Assembly: GCA_002315325.1 (NCBI GenBank)
Contig: DCGU01000026.1
Location: 16,834-37,948 of the forward strand
Source: Clostridiales bacterium UBA1770
GTDB lineage: Bacteria; Bacillota; Clostridia; Oscillospirales; CAG-272
Length of the DNA: 21,115 nt
Direction: 5' to 3'
The position numbers were made by a program, and so were the translations under genes. Positions 8,088 to 15,660 of this stretch are shown piece by piece (the stretch's first letter is position 1; every line of letters begins with the position of its first letter). Under the pieces are notes generated by a model. That model searched no databases. It worked only from the letters and a program-made list of their open reading frames with translations, and was not told the origin of the DNA.

Positions 8088-8288
8088 TTTTAAAAACGTA
8101 AAAAAAGACGCTTGTTTTAATCTCTCTTTCCGTATTCCTACGTTTTTCTGCACGTTTTTTCAAAAAGTTCCTACGTTTTTCGTATGTAATTTTTCGATTT
8201 TTAACACTAAAACGTACGAATGGCATTTGGAATACCCTGATGCCGAGAAAACGGCGCCGCTTTTCCGCAGGCTCACACGCGAATAGAT
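8088..8288. other. AT-rich intergenic stretch with direct repeats, no gene seen
   Basis: No credible gene on either strand. TTCCTACGTTTTTC occurs at 8135-8148 and again at 8168-8181 (33 bp apart), with further ACGTTTTT variants around them. TTCGTA...TACGAA forms a loose inverted repeat near 8179-8220. Short open frames here are Lys/Phe-rich translations of the repeats and lack ribosome binding sites. Confidence 0.5.
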
Positions 8289-8331
8289 AAAACAGTCCTG
8301 CACGATTTTTCCTTTCGTGCAGGACCGTTTT
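8289..8331. terminator. Strong bidirectional terminator hairpin after the sialidase remnant
   Basis: AAAAC-A-GTCCTGCACGA (8289-8305) pairs with TCGTGCAGGAC-C-GTTTT (8315-8331): 16 bp with one mismatch and a nine-base loop. On the minus strand the stem ends in a T-rich tract. It sits 4 nt beyond the stop of the decayed sialidase-like gene, so it was probably the original end of the leftward operon. Confidence 0.85.
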
Positions 8332-8335
8332 GTCG

Positions 8336-8632
8336 TTATTTTCTGAAATCTTGGATGCGGTCAAAGGTGGAATAGTTGCTGTCGTGGTAACCCATGGCGT
8401 CGTTCATGGCCGTGCGGCACAGGAACACGATATCGTCCCCCTCGATGAAAAAGTCGACGTATTGGAAGCCTATTTTTTTGTGGTCGGTTTCGTGACAGTC
8501 GTAAATAGACCGTTTGACCGTCCAATGGACCAAATCCGGCGACGTCAATAACACCAGCCGGTTCCGCGCATTGGGTTTGTATACACGCAGTACATTGATT
8601 TGACAATACGTAAGTCGGTAAGAATGTGCATT
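8336..8632 (-). pseudogene. 3' remnant of a sialidase-like glycosyl hydrolase gene
   Basis: About 98 codons are open from 8632 down to the TAA at 8336-8338, beginning NAHSYRLTYCQINVLRVYKP directly after an in-frame TGA (8633-8635). The C-terminal part (LLTSPDLVHWTVKRSIYDC, KIGFQYVDFFIEGDDIVFLC, HDSNYSTFDRIQDF) is typical of the C-terminal end of bacterial sialidase-family hydrolases of 400-500 residues. There is no plausible start with a ribosome binding site, and the N-terminal three quarters are missing. The fragment lies between the GH32 gene and the strong terminator, so an internal deletion in the operon probably removed the rest. A functional small protein from GTG 8554 is less likely. 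Confidence 0.75.
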
Positions 8633-8642
8633 TCATCACAAA

Positions 8643-8667
8643 AGCCGGCTGAACAAATCAGTCGGCT
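8643..8667 (-). terminator. Weak terminator-like hairpin after the GH32 gene
   Basis: AGCCGGCTGA (8643-8652) pairs with TCAGTCGGCT (8658-8667) with one wobble and an ACAAA loop, 8 nt after the GH32 stop. On the minus strand only a short, interrupted T tract follows, so termination is probably partial. Confidence 0.5.
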
Positions 8668-8675
8668 GATGGTTT

Positions 8676-10262
8676 TTATTGCCAAATATTTTTTAAATCG
8701 TACAGCGTCATTTGGGCATCCGGCACGGGCTTTTGCGCCTGCACCGCTATGGTACGTTCGGCTTCGTCGTAGGGGAACCGTGAGGTAAAGCAAAACCGGC
8801 CGCCGTCGGCAAATATCTCCAGAACGCCTTTATCTACGTACGCGTGCAGGGATACGTTCTTACGTTCTGCGGACAGTGTGCAGGCGCCTTGATCGGTCGT
8901 TATCTCATTGGACCGCATATCGACGGTCACCGTATGTCCCCACGTCTGCAGCGTCACAACGTTGTCACTGTCATAGGGCATATCCAACGTCCATTCGCAC
9001 GCACAGAATGCTTCCGTTTTTGCGTCAAAAATCGTTTGCGGCTGTTGTGACAACCCCAGGACGGTATATTTTTCCCCGCGCAAATCGGCGAGAGCAGCGA
9101 TTGGGGTATGCGTCAGCATAAATCTGCCATCAACGCGGTCCAGGGTCAGGTTAACCGGTAAACTCATCGCTTGCGTGAAACGCGCGTCCTGTATATGGGC
9201 AACTACCCAGTCAATCAATACGACGCTATCGTCGCACAGACCCGAGAAGACCTGCCCGGCGTAGGCATTCGTACCGCTGTTGCAGCGTGCTGGTCCCTGC
9301 TCGACGACGTATTGCCCGCCCGTAAAGGAACCGACCACGTATATGCCCTTGGCACCGAAGAGTACCCAGCGGTATCCGTTCTTTTTACCATCCGTGACGA
9401 CGGGAACCTTCGTAAGGTTGGGGCATTCGTTCTCATCCGCAAACGTCATCGTTTGGAAATGCGTCCAGTGCAGCAAATCGGCGGAAGAAAACAACTGAAA
9501 TTCGTTGCCGTCGATATACAGCACCATGACGTAGCACTGCATTTCGTCCACGTAAACGACCTTGGGGTCGCGGTTGGCGGCAGCGACGTGTTCGACCATC
9601 GGCGCGGGATAGGGTGTAAACGTTTTGCCGCCGTCGGTAGAATAAAACAACCGCTGCGTGAACGCTTTCCCTTCTGACATACGGTTGCATCCTGCCGCTG
9701 CCGTATAGTACAACAGCATGGGCGGGTGCGCGGCCGAGCCCAAACCCGTGCGGTTCTTTTCGTCCATGACGGCGCAGCCGGAATACATCGTCCCGTATTC
9801 GTCGGGGAACAAGGCGATATCGCCCTCGGTCCAGTGCACCAGGTCACGGCTCGTTGCGTGGCCCCAATGCATATTGCCCCACTGCGCGCGGCAGGGGTTG
9901 TATTGGAAAAACATATGATAGACGCCGTCGGCATAGACCAAACCGTTGGGGTCGTTGTTCCAGCCGTTCTTCACGGTAAAATGCAGGCAGGGACGCAAGG
10001 GCTCGCGGTACAGCTCCGGCAGGTTCATTTCATCCGCCGTACCGTAAACGAGAGCCGTTTCCGGCTCCGTCACCACGGTCAGCGTTTTCCCGGCAAAGCG
10101 GCCAAGGTCCACGTAGGCGGTAAAGTCCGCCTGTTCCCACCCGTCGGCAAGATTGACGTCCAGGTCGTATACCAATGCGCCGTCCAGGTAAAACAGCACC
10201 TTTTTATTGTCAACCCTGCCCGATGGCAGCGTCATATATTTTTTCGTTACGGTGAATTCCAT
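8676..10262 (-). CDS. GH32 beta-fructosidase (fructan/sucrose hydrolase)
   Basis: Hydrolyses terminal beta-fructofuranosyl bonds in fructo-oligosaccharides, levan/inulin fragments or sucrose-type sugars. Its 528 residues contain all three GH32 signatures: WNNDPNG (101-107, nucleophile D104), RDP (231-233, transition-state stabiliser D232) and ENECPN (acid/base E279). The N-terminal ~90 residues (VTKKYMTLPSG...KVLFYLDGALVYDLDVNL) resemble the DUF4980 module in front of Bacteroidetes-type fructan hydrolases. The C-terminal beta-sandwich ends with GVLEIFADGG, as usual in GH32. There is no signal peptide, so it is probably intracellular. It starts 12 nt after the sialidase-fold gene, so the two are co-transcribed. 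Confidence 0.93.
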   Translation of the reverse strand: MEFTVTKKYMTLPSGRVDNKKVLFYLDGALVYDLDVNLADGWEQADFTAYVDLGRFAGKTLTVVTEPETALVYGTADEMNLPELYREPLRPCLHFTVKNGWNNDPNGLVYADGVYHMFFQYNPCRAQWGNMHWGHATSRDLVHWTEGDIALFPDEYGTMYSGCAVMDEKNRTGLGSAAHPPMLLYYTAAAGCNRMSEGKAFTQRLFYSTDGGKTFTPYPAPMVEHVAAANRDPKVVYVDEMQCYVMVLYIDGNEFQLFSSADLLHWTHFQTMTFADENECPNLTKVPVVTDGKKNGYRWVLFGAKGIYVVGSFTGGQYVVEQGPARCNSGTNAYAGQVFSGLCDDSVVLIDWVVAHIQDARFTQAMSLPVNLTLDRVDGRFMLTHTPIAALADLRGEKYTVLGLSQQPQTIFDAKTEAFCACEWTLDMPYDSDNVVTLQTWGHTVTVDMRSNEITTDQGACTLSAERKNVSLHAYVDKGVLEIFADGGRFCFTSRFPYDEAERTIAVQAQKPVPDAQMTLYDLKNIWQ

Positions 10263-10274
10263 AATAACTCTTGT

Positions 10275-11375
10275 TTACAGCGTCCAGCGGGTGCACTGGA
10301 TGCAGGGGAGGCTCTCACCCGGGACCTTTTGATAGTAGACCGTCAAGATGCTGCCGTCCGGCAGTTCGGTGCTGCAGGGGTAACCCAGGTCGCCGTCCGT
10401 GGCGCGGTCGTCCACGGCGTAGTGCGTCGGCCAGGTTTTGCCGCCGTCCGTTGACACCATGGCGAACTCACCATAGGGTGCCATGCGGCGGGCGTAGGAG
10501 CAAATGAGTGCCCCCGTGGAATGCACCAGCAGGTGGGGAGGAGAACCCAATACGCCGGTTTCCTCGGGCGTGGACCAGGTGCGGCCGCCGTCCGTGGAAA
10601 CGGTTTGGAAGAAAGAGAACGAGGGATAGTTCGGCACGTTCTCGGCGCGGATCATACCGATCATGGTGCCGTCCGGCAAAATGGCCATATGCGGCTCGTG
10701 GCAATTGTTCCAGGAAATCAGTTTGGGCTCGGCGACGACGCCGCGCATCGTCCAGGTTTCGCCGTTGTCGGCGCTGACGTACAGGGCGATGCGGCCGTAA
10801 TCCGTGCAGTCGTACCGCAAATTCTCTGCCGTCATTTCCTTACCGAAATAATACAACAGACCGTCGGGGCCGCAGATGGGACCGTGCGGTGTGGACACGG
10901 GCACCGTGATGCGCTCGCCCCAGGTCTCGCCGTCCGATGACGCGCGCAGGAAGCTGCCGCCGTCGGGGCAGTCGTCCGGCATATTTTTCTGTATATCCAG
11001 CATAGCGTCAACCAGCGGGTTGATGCCGCGAATCCATTTTTCATAATTGTAACGGGGATGCTCGAACCAGGACAAAATCAGCCGGCCGTCTGCCGCCTGC
11101 ACGATGCCGGCGTCGCGGTCGTCCAGCCAGGTGTCATTGATGACGTGCGGGCAGGACCAGGTCGCACCGTTGTCACGGCTGACGAACATGGCGTTTTTAC
11201 CGAAGGGACAAACGTGTCCCATACGGAACGAAGAGGAAACGGCATACAGCGTGCCGTCCTTGGCACGGATGACGGACGGCCATCCCTGATAGCGGAAGGG
11301 GCCCTCCTTTACGTCGTAGATGACGTGACGCTCGAGCGTTTTGGGGGTCACGTAGATGGGTTCAACGAAGTTCAT
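10275..11375 (-). CDS. Sialidase-fold (BNR/Asp-box) glycosyl hydrolase
   Basis: 366-residue six-bladed propeller protein with five Asp-boxes: SRDNGATW (66-73), SSDGETW (146-152), SADNGETW (201-208), STDGGRTW (260-267) and STDGGKTW (308-315). GWPSVIRAKDGTLYAV near the N-terminus is typical of exo-sialidase-like families. No signal peptide is seen, so it probably acts on imported sugars. True sialidase activity is uncertain because many proteins of this fold act on other acidic or plant sugars, and its neighbours are plant-oligosaccharide enzymes. The start at 11375 has a good AGGAGG site. It is followed 12 nt later by the GH32 gene, while the upstream gap holds copy 2 of the palindromic hairpin. 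Confidence 0.83.
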   Translation of the reverse strand: MNFVEPIYVTPKTLERHVIYDVKEGPFRYQGWPSVIRAKDGTLYAVSSSFRMGHVCPFGKNAMFVSRDNGATWSCPHVINDTWLDDRDAGIVQAADGRLILSWFEHPRYNYEKWIRGINPLVDAMLDIQKNMPDDCPDGGSFLRASSDGETWGERITVPVSTPHGPICGPDGLLYYFGKEMTAENLRYDCTDYGRIALYVSADNGETWTMRGVVAEPKLISWNNCHEPHMAILPDGTMIGMIRAENVPNYPSFSFFQTVSTDGGRTWSTPEETGVLGSPPHLLVHSTGALICSYARRMAPYGEFAMVSTDGGKTWPTHYAVDDRATDGDLGYPCSTELPDGSILTVYYQKVPGESLPCIQCTRWTL

Positions 11376-11401
11376 GGTTGTTCATCCTCCTGATTATTTA
11401 A

Positions 11402-11430
11402 TCAATTGTAAAACTGCGGTTTACAATTGA
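11402..11430. repeat. Palindromic hairpin, copy 2 (directly after a stop codon)
   Basis: Perfect 11-bp arms TCAATTGTAAA (11402-11412) and TTTACAATTGA (11420-11430) flank the loop ACTGCGG. The right arm touches the stop codon of the leftward membrane-protein gene (11431-11433). It shares 16 consecutive bases, including part of the loop, with copy 1 at 1619-1646. Confidence 0.7.
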
Positions 11431-12069
11431 CTATTCTGCACAATTTTCTTTTTGGGAATTGTAGGTCCTGTTGCCGTACAGGCGCGTCATGGCATCCCGC
11501 ATGGCATCGTCGGGGGAGAAGCGCACGCACAGCACCTCGTCGCCGTTCTGCATCAAAAACTGGCTGAAAACGGCCGGTGCCATATCGTCGCAAAAATTAT
11601 ACACTTTCAGGTGCGCCGCACTCTTTTTGGCCGCCGTGCGCGAGGCATCGTCGGTCACGTTGCAATAGCACAATATATCCTTGCCGGACAGGTGGCACAC
11701 CACCATACGGCGTTTGTTGTTTTGCGTTTCGGTCACCTTGAAGGACCACAGGTCGCCGTTCGACAGTGCGTCGCCCGGCTCCGGCACGTCCGCGACGTCC
11801 CCGTCGACGCCGGTTTGCAAATCCTCGTAGCGGTCGTCGTCAAAGTACAGCGTGCAGTTGTGCCGATGCGCGACGTAGCGGGCAAATATCACGACCATGG
11901 CCGTTAAGAAGCACACGGCAACGAGCTGCCACACAGCTGGCAGCGGCACGTCCGGCAGCGATGACGCCGACCAGGCCGTCACCGCGCAGACAAAACATAT
12001 TCCGGCGCACAAAAAGGCCTTTTTGGCGCGCACCTTGGGGGAAGCATCAAAAACAGTTTGCGTTTGCAT
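11431..12069 (-). CDS. Two-TM membrane protein with cytoplasmic PH-like domain, function unknown
   Basis: 212 residues. Two membrane segments, about 17-37 (KAFLCAGICFVCAVTAWSA) and 43-64 (PAVWQLVAVCFLTAMVVIFA), form a hairpin with both ends probably cytoplasmic. A soluble C-terminal domain of about 145 residues has alternating strands (LWSFKVTETQNNKRRMVVCHL, DILCYCNV) and ends in a helix (DDAMRDAMTRLYG). This layout recalls small PH-like membrane proteins of Clostridia, a similarity in pattern only. The start has AAGGA upstream. It lies inside the glycosidase operon, 158 nt after the GH36 stop and 55 nt before the sialidase-fold gene. Whether it serves sugar use or is an insertion between the enzyme genes is not clear. 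Confidence 0.75.
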   Translation of the reverse strand: MQTQTVFDASPKVRAKKAFLCAGICFVCAVTAWSASSLPDVPLPAVWQLVAVCFLTAMVVIFARYVAHRHNCTLYFDDDRYEDLQTGVDGDVADVPEPGDALSNGDLWSFKVTETQNNKRRMVVCHLSGKDILCYCNVTDDASRTAAKKSAAHLKVYNFCDDMAPAVFSQFLMQNGDEVLCVRFSPDDAMRDAMTRLYGNRTYNSQKENCAE

Positions 12070-12117
12070 TGGTTCATTATCCTTTTTCTTTACAGAATAC
12101 GGTATCGGGGATGACGG

Positions 12118-12137
12118 CGGGAGGGGAGACCCCTCCC
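12118..12137. repeat. GC-rich palindromic repeat in the GH36/membrane-protein gap
   Basis: GGGAGGGG (12119-12126) and CCCCTCCC (12130-12137) form a perfect 8-bp stem with an AGA loop. The 17 bases CGGGAGGGGAGACCCCT (12118-12134) recur at 20903-20919. The remainder of the 158-bp gap (12070-12227) shows no gene. Confidence 0.6.
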
Positions 12138-12227
12138 CTACGAAACGTGCGCCCGCTCCGGTCCGTGCGGCACGTTACGGTATTTGCTTTTGGCTTGGGC
12201 CCGGCGGCAGCCGCGAATCATCCGCTT

Positions 12228-14375
12228 TTATTCGGCCTCGCGGTCAATCCATACGATTTCGGACCCAACGCCGGTAACGTGAATGGTAAAGCCATCCCGC
12301 ATCAAAGCGTCGCCCGTAGCGGTAAAGGGAGCCGACGTGCCGTCCTCGAACGTCAGTCGATAGGTGACGTCCGCATCCAGCCCGCGCAGGCAAACGTGAC
12401 AATCGTCACCGGCCTCGTCCGAGGGTTTGAAGGCGAAGAGTACGCCCTTCCCCTTTTCCTTGTCCACGTAGGAAAGTCCATCCCAATGGATACCGTCGGG
12501 ACGCGGCAGCACGTGGTACTGTCTGCCGTGACGCAGCAGGGGCCGAACCTTTTGCTTATACAGGGCAAAATACGATTGGAAATAGGTATCCAGGTTCCAT
12601 TTGAAGGCATCGTTCTCCGTGCCGCTCCAGGACCCGTACATAATACCGCCGAGCATGGCGGTGCGCAGTCCCATATGCTTGACGGCGTCGGTGTATTTTT
12701 CATCATACACGGGATAACGGAACTTCTCGCAATCCATACAGAAGTCGTCCGGGTTCGCGGGCATCTGCAGCTGCGTAGGATGCAGAACGTAGGTCCCGTC
12801 GTAAAACGTGGTGCGCAGAGACAGGTAGTTGGCCAGGTCGTCGCAATTGATGACCACCGCTTTGGTGGCCGTGAACAAATCCTTCATCGAGCCGCCGCTG
12901 GAACAGGACTCGTAGCGGAAGCGCGGCACCTTGGCGTATACGGCATCCACCAGTTCGGCAAAGCCGACAGTGCACCAATACTGCACGTCACTTCTGCCGG
13001 CGCCGTGCCGATTTTCCTTATTTGACACACGGGCGATGGGCTCGAAATCCGAGCGCCACGTGCGCACGCCGTGCTCGTTTAAAAACTCCGGCATCGCCTG
13101 CTGCAGCCATTTGACGCATTCCTCGTTACCAAGGTCCGCATCCTGTCCGGATACGTGACAAATGGCGTGCCCGGCAAACCAATCGGGATGGCGGATGGAG
13201 TTAAACTCGCCCACGTCGACGGGGGTATTGGTATCATCCATGGTGTCGTGCAGCAAAATATACGTCACCCAGTTGAGCCCGTACTGTGCCATCTCGCGGC
13301 CGTAAGCCAGCATTTGCTCGTTCTTTTGCGGGCCGTAATTGGGGTCCTTGTATTTGTTATTCTCCATATGGCTCCAGGCACCCTCGTAGGCGCCCCAAAT
13401 ACCGTTGGAGCAATCCGACCACCAGCCGTTATCCCACTTAATCGACTCGATGCCGAGCGATTGGGCGCGTGCCGGCGTCATTTGATAGTCAATCTGAATC
13501 AGCGGTTCGTTTTCATCGTCACGCAAAATCTGCGGCACTTTTTCATCGAAGAACCACGCCTTGAAGTCATTGGAACCCTCCTCGACGTCGCCGTCGAAAC
13601 ACCCGAGGTAGACGGGCGGGATTTCCATGGATTTGCCGGCGGGGAGTTTGGTGACAAAGGGCCCGCAAGCGTCGCTCTTTCCATCAATGGTATGCAGGTC
13701 GATATCGGCTGAAAGCCGAATGGTTCTGCCGTTATTTTCGGCACGAACGCGGCCGCTCGACCAGCCCAGGGCGATATATTCGCCGTACCCTTCGTGCAGC
13801 ATATAAATCATGGGATAATAGCCGCTGACGTTGAAGTCCTGGCGTGTATTGACCCAGGAATCGACGACCGTGCCGGGTGTCAGGGGCGTTTGGTACAACC
13901 CGGTTCCCTCCACGAAAAAGATACTGTTGGGGTCGCCCTGCGCCTGCACGCGCATGCCCTCGGCATGTCCGCTTTCTTTTTTGATTTGGAAAGCAACGGG
14001 GGTGTCGTTCGCAGGCAGGTCAAATACGGCAATCTCCTGCGGGTCGATATAGATGGGCGTCGAACCGACGTTGTGCAACGTACCGCTCCATTCCATAGGG
14101 GCGTATGGATGCGTTGACACACGGCACACGGCCGTATAACGCAGGGCATACTGCGGGCAGGTGTATTCAAAAGTATAAACGGTTGCCGCATCCGTTGCTT
14201 CTTGGGTCATATCCGCCAAGTCCCAGGCAAGCGGGTAACTCTCCCCCTCGTAGCCGTTCAGTTTGACGTTCGCCGGCAGCGTGGGGGAAAAAGGCAATAC
14301 CTGTGTTCGGCCGGATTTGCCGAGTTCGGAAAACGTAGAATGATGATGAACGTAAGAAAGCGCATTATTTTTCAT
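12228..14375 (-). CDS. GH36-like (clan GH-D) alpha-galactosidase
   Basis: 715-residue protein with a large N-terminal beta-sandwich (about 1-285), a (beta/alpha)8 barrel (about 295-630) and a small C-terminal beta domain, as in GH36. Barrel markers are IKWDNGWWSD (312-321), TWRSDFEPI (439-447), where D443 takes the place of the nucleophile of the KWDxNR motif, and ESCSSGGSMKDL (489-500), matching the ESCSGGGGRFD motif with D499 as candidate acid/base. The motifs are clearly divergent, so the substrate could be another alpha-galactoside or a related sugar. GGGAGAA precedes the ATG. It is the first gene of the leftward operon under the promoter at 14447-14475, with no signal peptide. Confidence 0.82.
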   Translation of the reverse strand: MKNNALSYVHHHSTFSELGKSGRTQVLPFSPTLPANVKLNGYEGESYPLAWDLADMTQEATDAATVYTFEYTCPQYALRYTAVCRVSTHPYAPMEWSGTLHNVGSTPIYIDPQEIAVFDLPANDTPVAFQIKKESGHAEGMRVQAQGDPNSIFFVEGTGLYQTPLTPGTVVDSWVNTRQDFNVSGYYPMIYMLHEGYGEYIALGWSSGRVRAENNGRTIRLSADIDLHTIDGKSDACGPFVTKLPAGKSMEIPPVYLGCFDGDVEEGSNDFKAWFFDEKVPQILRDDENEPLIQIDYQMTPARAQSLGIESIKWDNGWWSDCSNGIWGAYEGAWSHMENNKYKDPNYGPQKNEQMLAYGREMAQYGLNWVTYILLHDTMDDTNTPVDVGEFNSIRHPDWFAGHAICHVSGQDADLGNEECVKWLQQAMPEFLNEHGVRTWRSDFEPIARVSNKENRHGAGRSDVQYWCTVGFAELVDAVYAKVPRFRYESCSSGGSMKDLFTATKAVVINCDDLANYLSLRTTFYDGTYVLHPTQLQMPANPDDFCMDCEKFRYPVYDEKYTDAVKHMGLRTAMLGGIMYGSWSGTENDAFKWNLDTYFQSYFALYKQKVRPLLRHGRQYHVLPRPDGIHWDGLSYVDKEKGKGVLFAFKPSDEAGDDCHVCLRGLDADVTYRLTFEDGTSAPFTATGDALMRDGFTIHVTGVGSEIVWIDREAE

Positions 14376-14446
14376 GACGTTGTTCTCCCTGCTTTTTTCA
14401 ATGCACGTTTGCGGCTGGTATTGCGCACCGTTTCGTCGTTTTTTAT

Positions 14447-14475
14447 ATTATACTGTATTTTGCAGGGTATGGCAA
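14447..14475 (-). promoter_or_regulatory. Promoter of the leftward GH36-GH32 operon
   Basis: On the minus strand, TTGCCA (14470-14475) and a perfect TATAAT (14447-14452) are 17 bp apart. The expected transcript has a leader of about 65 nt before the GH36 start. Confidence 0.82.
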
Positions 14476-14487
14476 GGGCGTTTTGTC

Positions 14488-14516
14488 TTGCAAACACCAC
14501 TGTCTTGTGGTATACT
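14488..14516 (+). promoter_or_regulatory. Promoter of the eutH operon
   Basis: TTGCAA (14488-14493) and TATACT (14511-14516) are spaced 17 bp. The spacer contains a small inverted repeat (ACCAC and GTGGT around TGTCTT) touching the -10, a possible operator. The -35 box is only 12 bp from the opposing -35, so the two divergent operons may be co-regulated. AACGATAAA is repeated in tandem in the leader (about 14519-14539). Confidence 0.78.
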
Positions 14517-14565
14517 TGAAACGATAAAAAAAACGATAAAGATTATAAAGGAAATAAGGAACCGT

Positions 14566-15660
14566 ATGAACTTCAGCGATTATTTAACGTTATTTTTTCT
14601 GTTTTTCTTAATACTGGGCGGCATCGACAAGTGCCTGGAAAATAAGTTCGGCCTGGGCGACGGCATGGAGCGCGGTTTTAACTGTGCCGGTCCCCTGATT
14701 ATGGCCATGATCGGCTTTACCTGCTTCGCACCGGTATTCGCCCGCTGGCTGCAGCCGGTCCTCACCCCCGTGTTCACCGCGATGGGCGCAGACCCCTCGC
14801 TCTTCGCCGGCCTTTTGATCGCTAACGACTCGGGCGGTTTCCCCTTGGCACTGTCCCTTGCCAACGACGAGACGGTCGCCTGCTATTCGGGGCTTTTGGT
14901 CGCCTCCATCATGGGTGTTTTGATTATGTTCACCATTCCCGTCGGCTTTTCCTCGGTGACCAAGGAGCAGCGCCCCCTGCTCATCAAGGGTCTGCTCATC
15001 GGTATCATCACGGTGCCGGCCGGATTGATTTTGGGCGGTTTGTTCTCGGGATTGTCCTTCAAGCTTTGGCTGCTCAATACCCTGCCCGTGCTGGTCGTTT
15101 CGGTCGTTCTGGCATTGTGCATGTGGCTGATTCCCAATATCATCGCCAAGATTATGATGGTGTTCGGCCGCTTTTTGAGCGTGGTGCTGATTGTCACGCT
15201 GGTCGTTTCCATCCTGGATTTCAAACTGGATTTTATCAACATCGACGGTCTTGTTTCCTATACCGAGGGTGTCAAGGTCGTGGGCGAGATTCTGATTGTC
15301 CTGGCCGGTGCCTTCCCCTTCTTGAACCTGATTAAAAAGATTTTCCAAAAACCGCTGTCGCGCTTGTGCGACAAGATCGATATGAACGAGGAATCCGTCA
15401 TGGGCCTGATTACCCTGCCCATCAACGGCATCCCCACCTTTGCCGCCATGCCCCAGATGAACGACCGCGGTTTGATTGTCATCACCGCAGCCTCTGTCAG
15501 CATGGACTTTGCCATCGGTGACCATTTGGCTTACACGCTGTCTGTGCGTCCCGAATATGCCGCCATGGTTTTGGTGGGTAAAATCGGCGGCGGTATCGCC
15601 GCAGTGGTGCTGGCCATGTGGATGACGCGCCGCAAGAAGACGGCCGGGCCCGCCGCATGA
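14566..15660 (+). CDS. eutH: EutH-like ethanolamine permease
   Basis: 364-residue polytopic membrane protein of about ten hydrophobic segments, close to the usual EutH length (about 370-400). The N-terminus (LGGIDKCLENKFGLGDGMERGFNCAGPLIMAMIGF) and ANDSGGFPLALSLANDE are characteristic of EutH, which moves ethanolamine across the membrane in ethanolamine-utilising bacteria. No other eut gene (lyase, shell protein, regulator) is in the window. ATG 14566 is chosen because AAGGA/AGGA sites lie upstream and the -10 is at 14511; an open frame extending to 14374 precedes the promoter and is not used. The stop overlaps the next start (ATGA). The substrate here could be something other than ethanolamine. 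Confidence 0.87.
   Translation: MNFSDYLTLFFLFFLILGGIDKCLENKFGLGDGMERGFNCAGPLIMAMIGFTCFAPVFARWLQPVLTPVFTAMGADPSLFAGLLIANDSGGFPLALSLANDETVACYSGLLVASIMGVLIMFTIPVGFSSVTKEQRPLLIKGLLIGIITVPAGLILGGLFSGLSFKLWLLNTLPVLVVSVVLALCMWLIPNIIAKIMMVFGRFLSVVLIVTLVVSILDFKLDFINIDGLVSYTEGVKVVGEILIVLAGAFPFLNLIKKIFQKPLSRLCDKIDMNEESVMGLITLPINGIPTFAAMPQMNDRGLIVITAASVSMDFAIGDHLAYTLSVRPEYAAMVLVGKIGGGIAAVVLAMWMTRRKKTAGPAA

Noticed and set aside
8135..8181. Possible CRISPR-like or iteron array
   Set aside because: There are only two exact copies of a 14-bp repeat, with no regular spacers, cas genes or replication gene nearby.
8008..8286. 92-codon plus-strand and 95-codon minus-strand frames in the AT-rich gap
   Set aside because: Both are Phe/Lys-rich readings of the direct repeats and promoter, without ribosome binding sites.
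11766..13025. 419-codon plus-strand frame opposite the membrane-protein and GH36 genes
   Set aside because: It runs across two genes and their intergenic gap, is antisense to both, and has an Arg/Pro-rich low-complexity start without a ribosome binding site.
14374..14565. N-terminal extension of the eutH reading frame by 64 codons
   Set aside because: It would start upstream of the promoter at 14488-14516 and add sequence absent from EutH proteins; ATG 14566 has a good ribosome binding site.
14608..15525. 305-codon minus-strand frame opposite eutH
   Set aside because: The predicted protein is extremely Gln/Asp/His-rich with no domain, typical of the complement of a membrane-protein gene.
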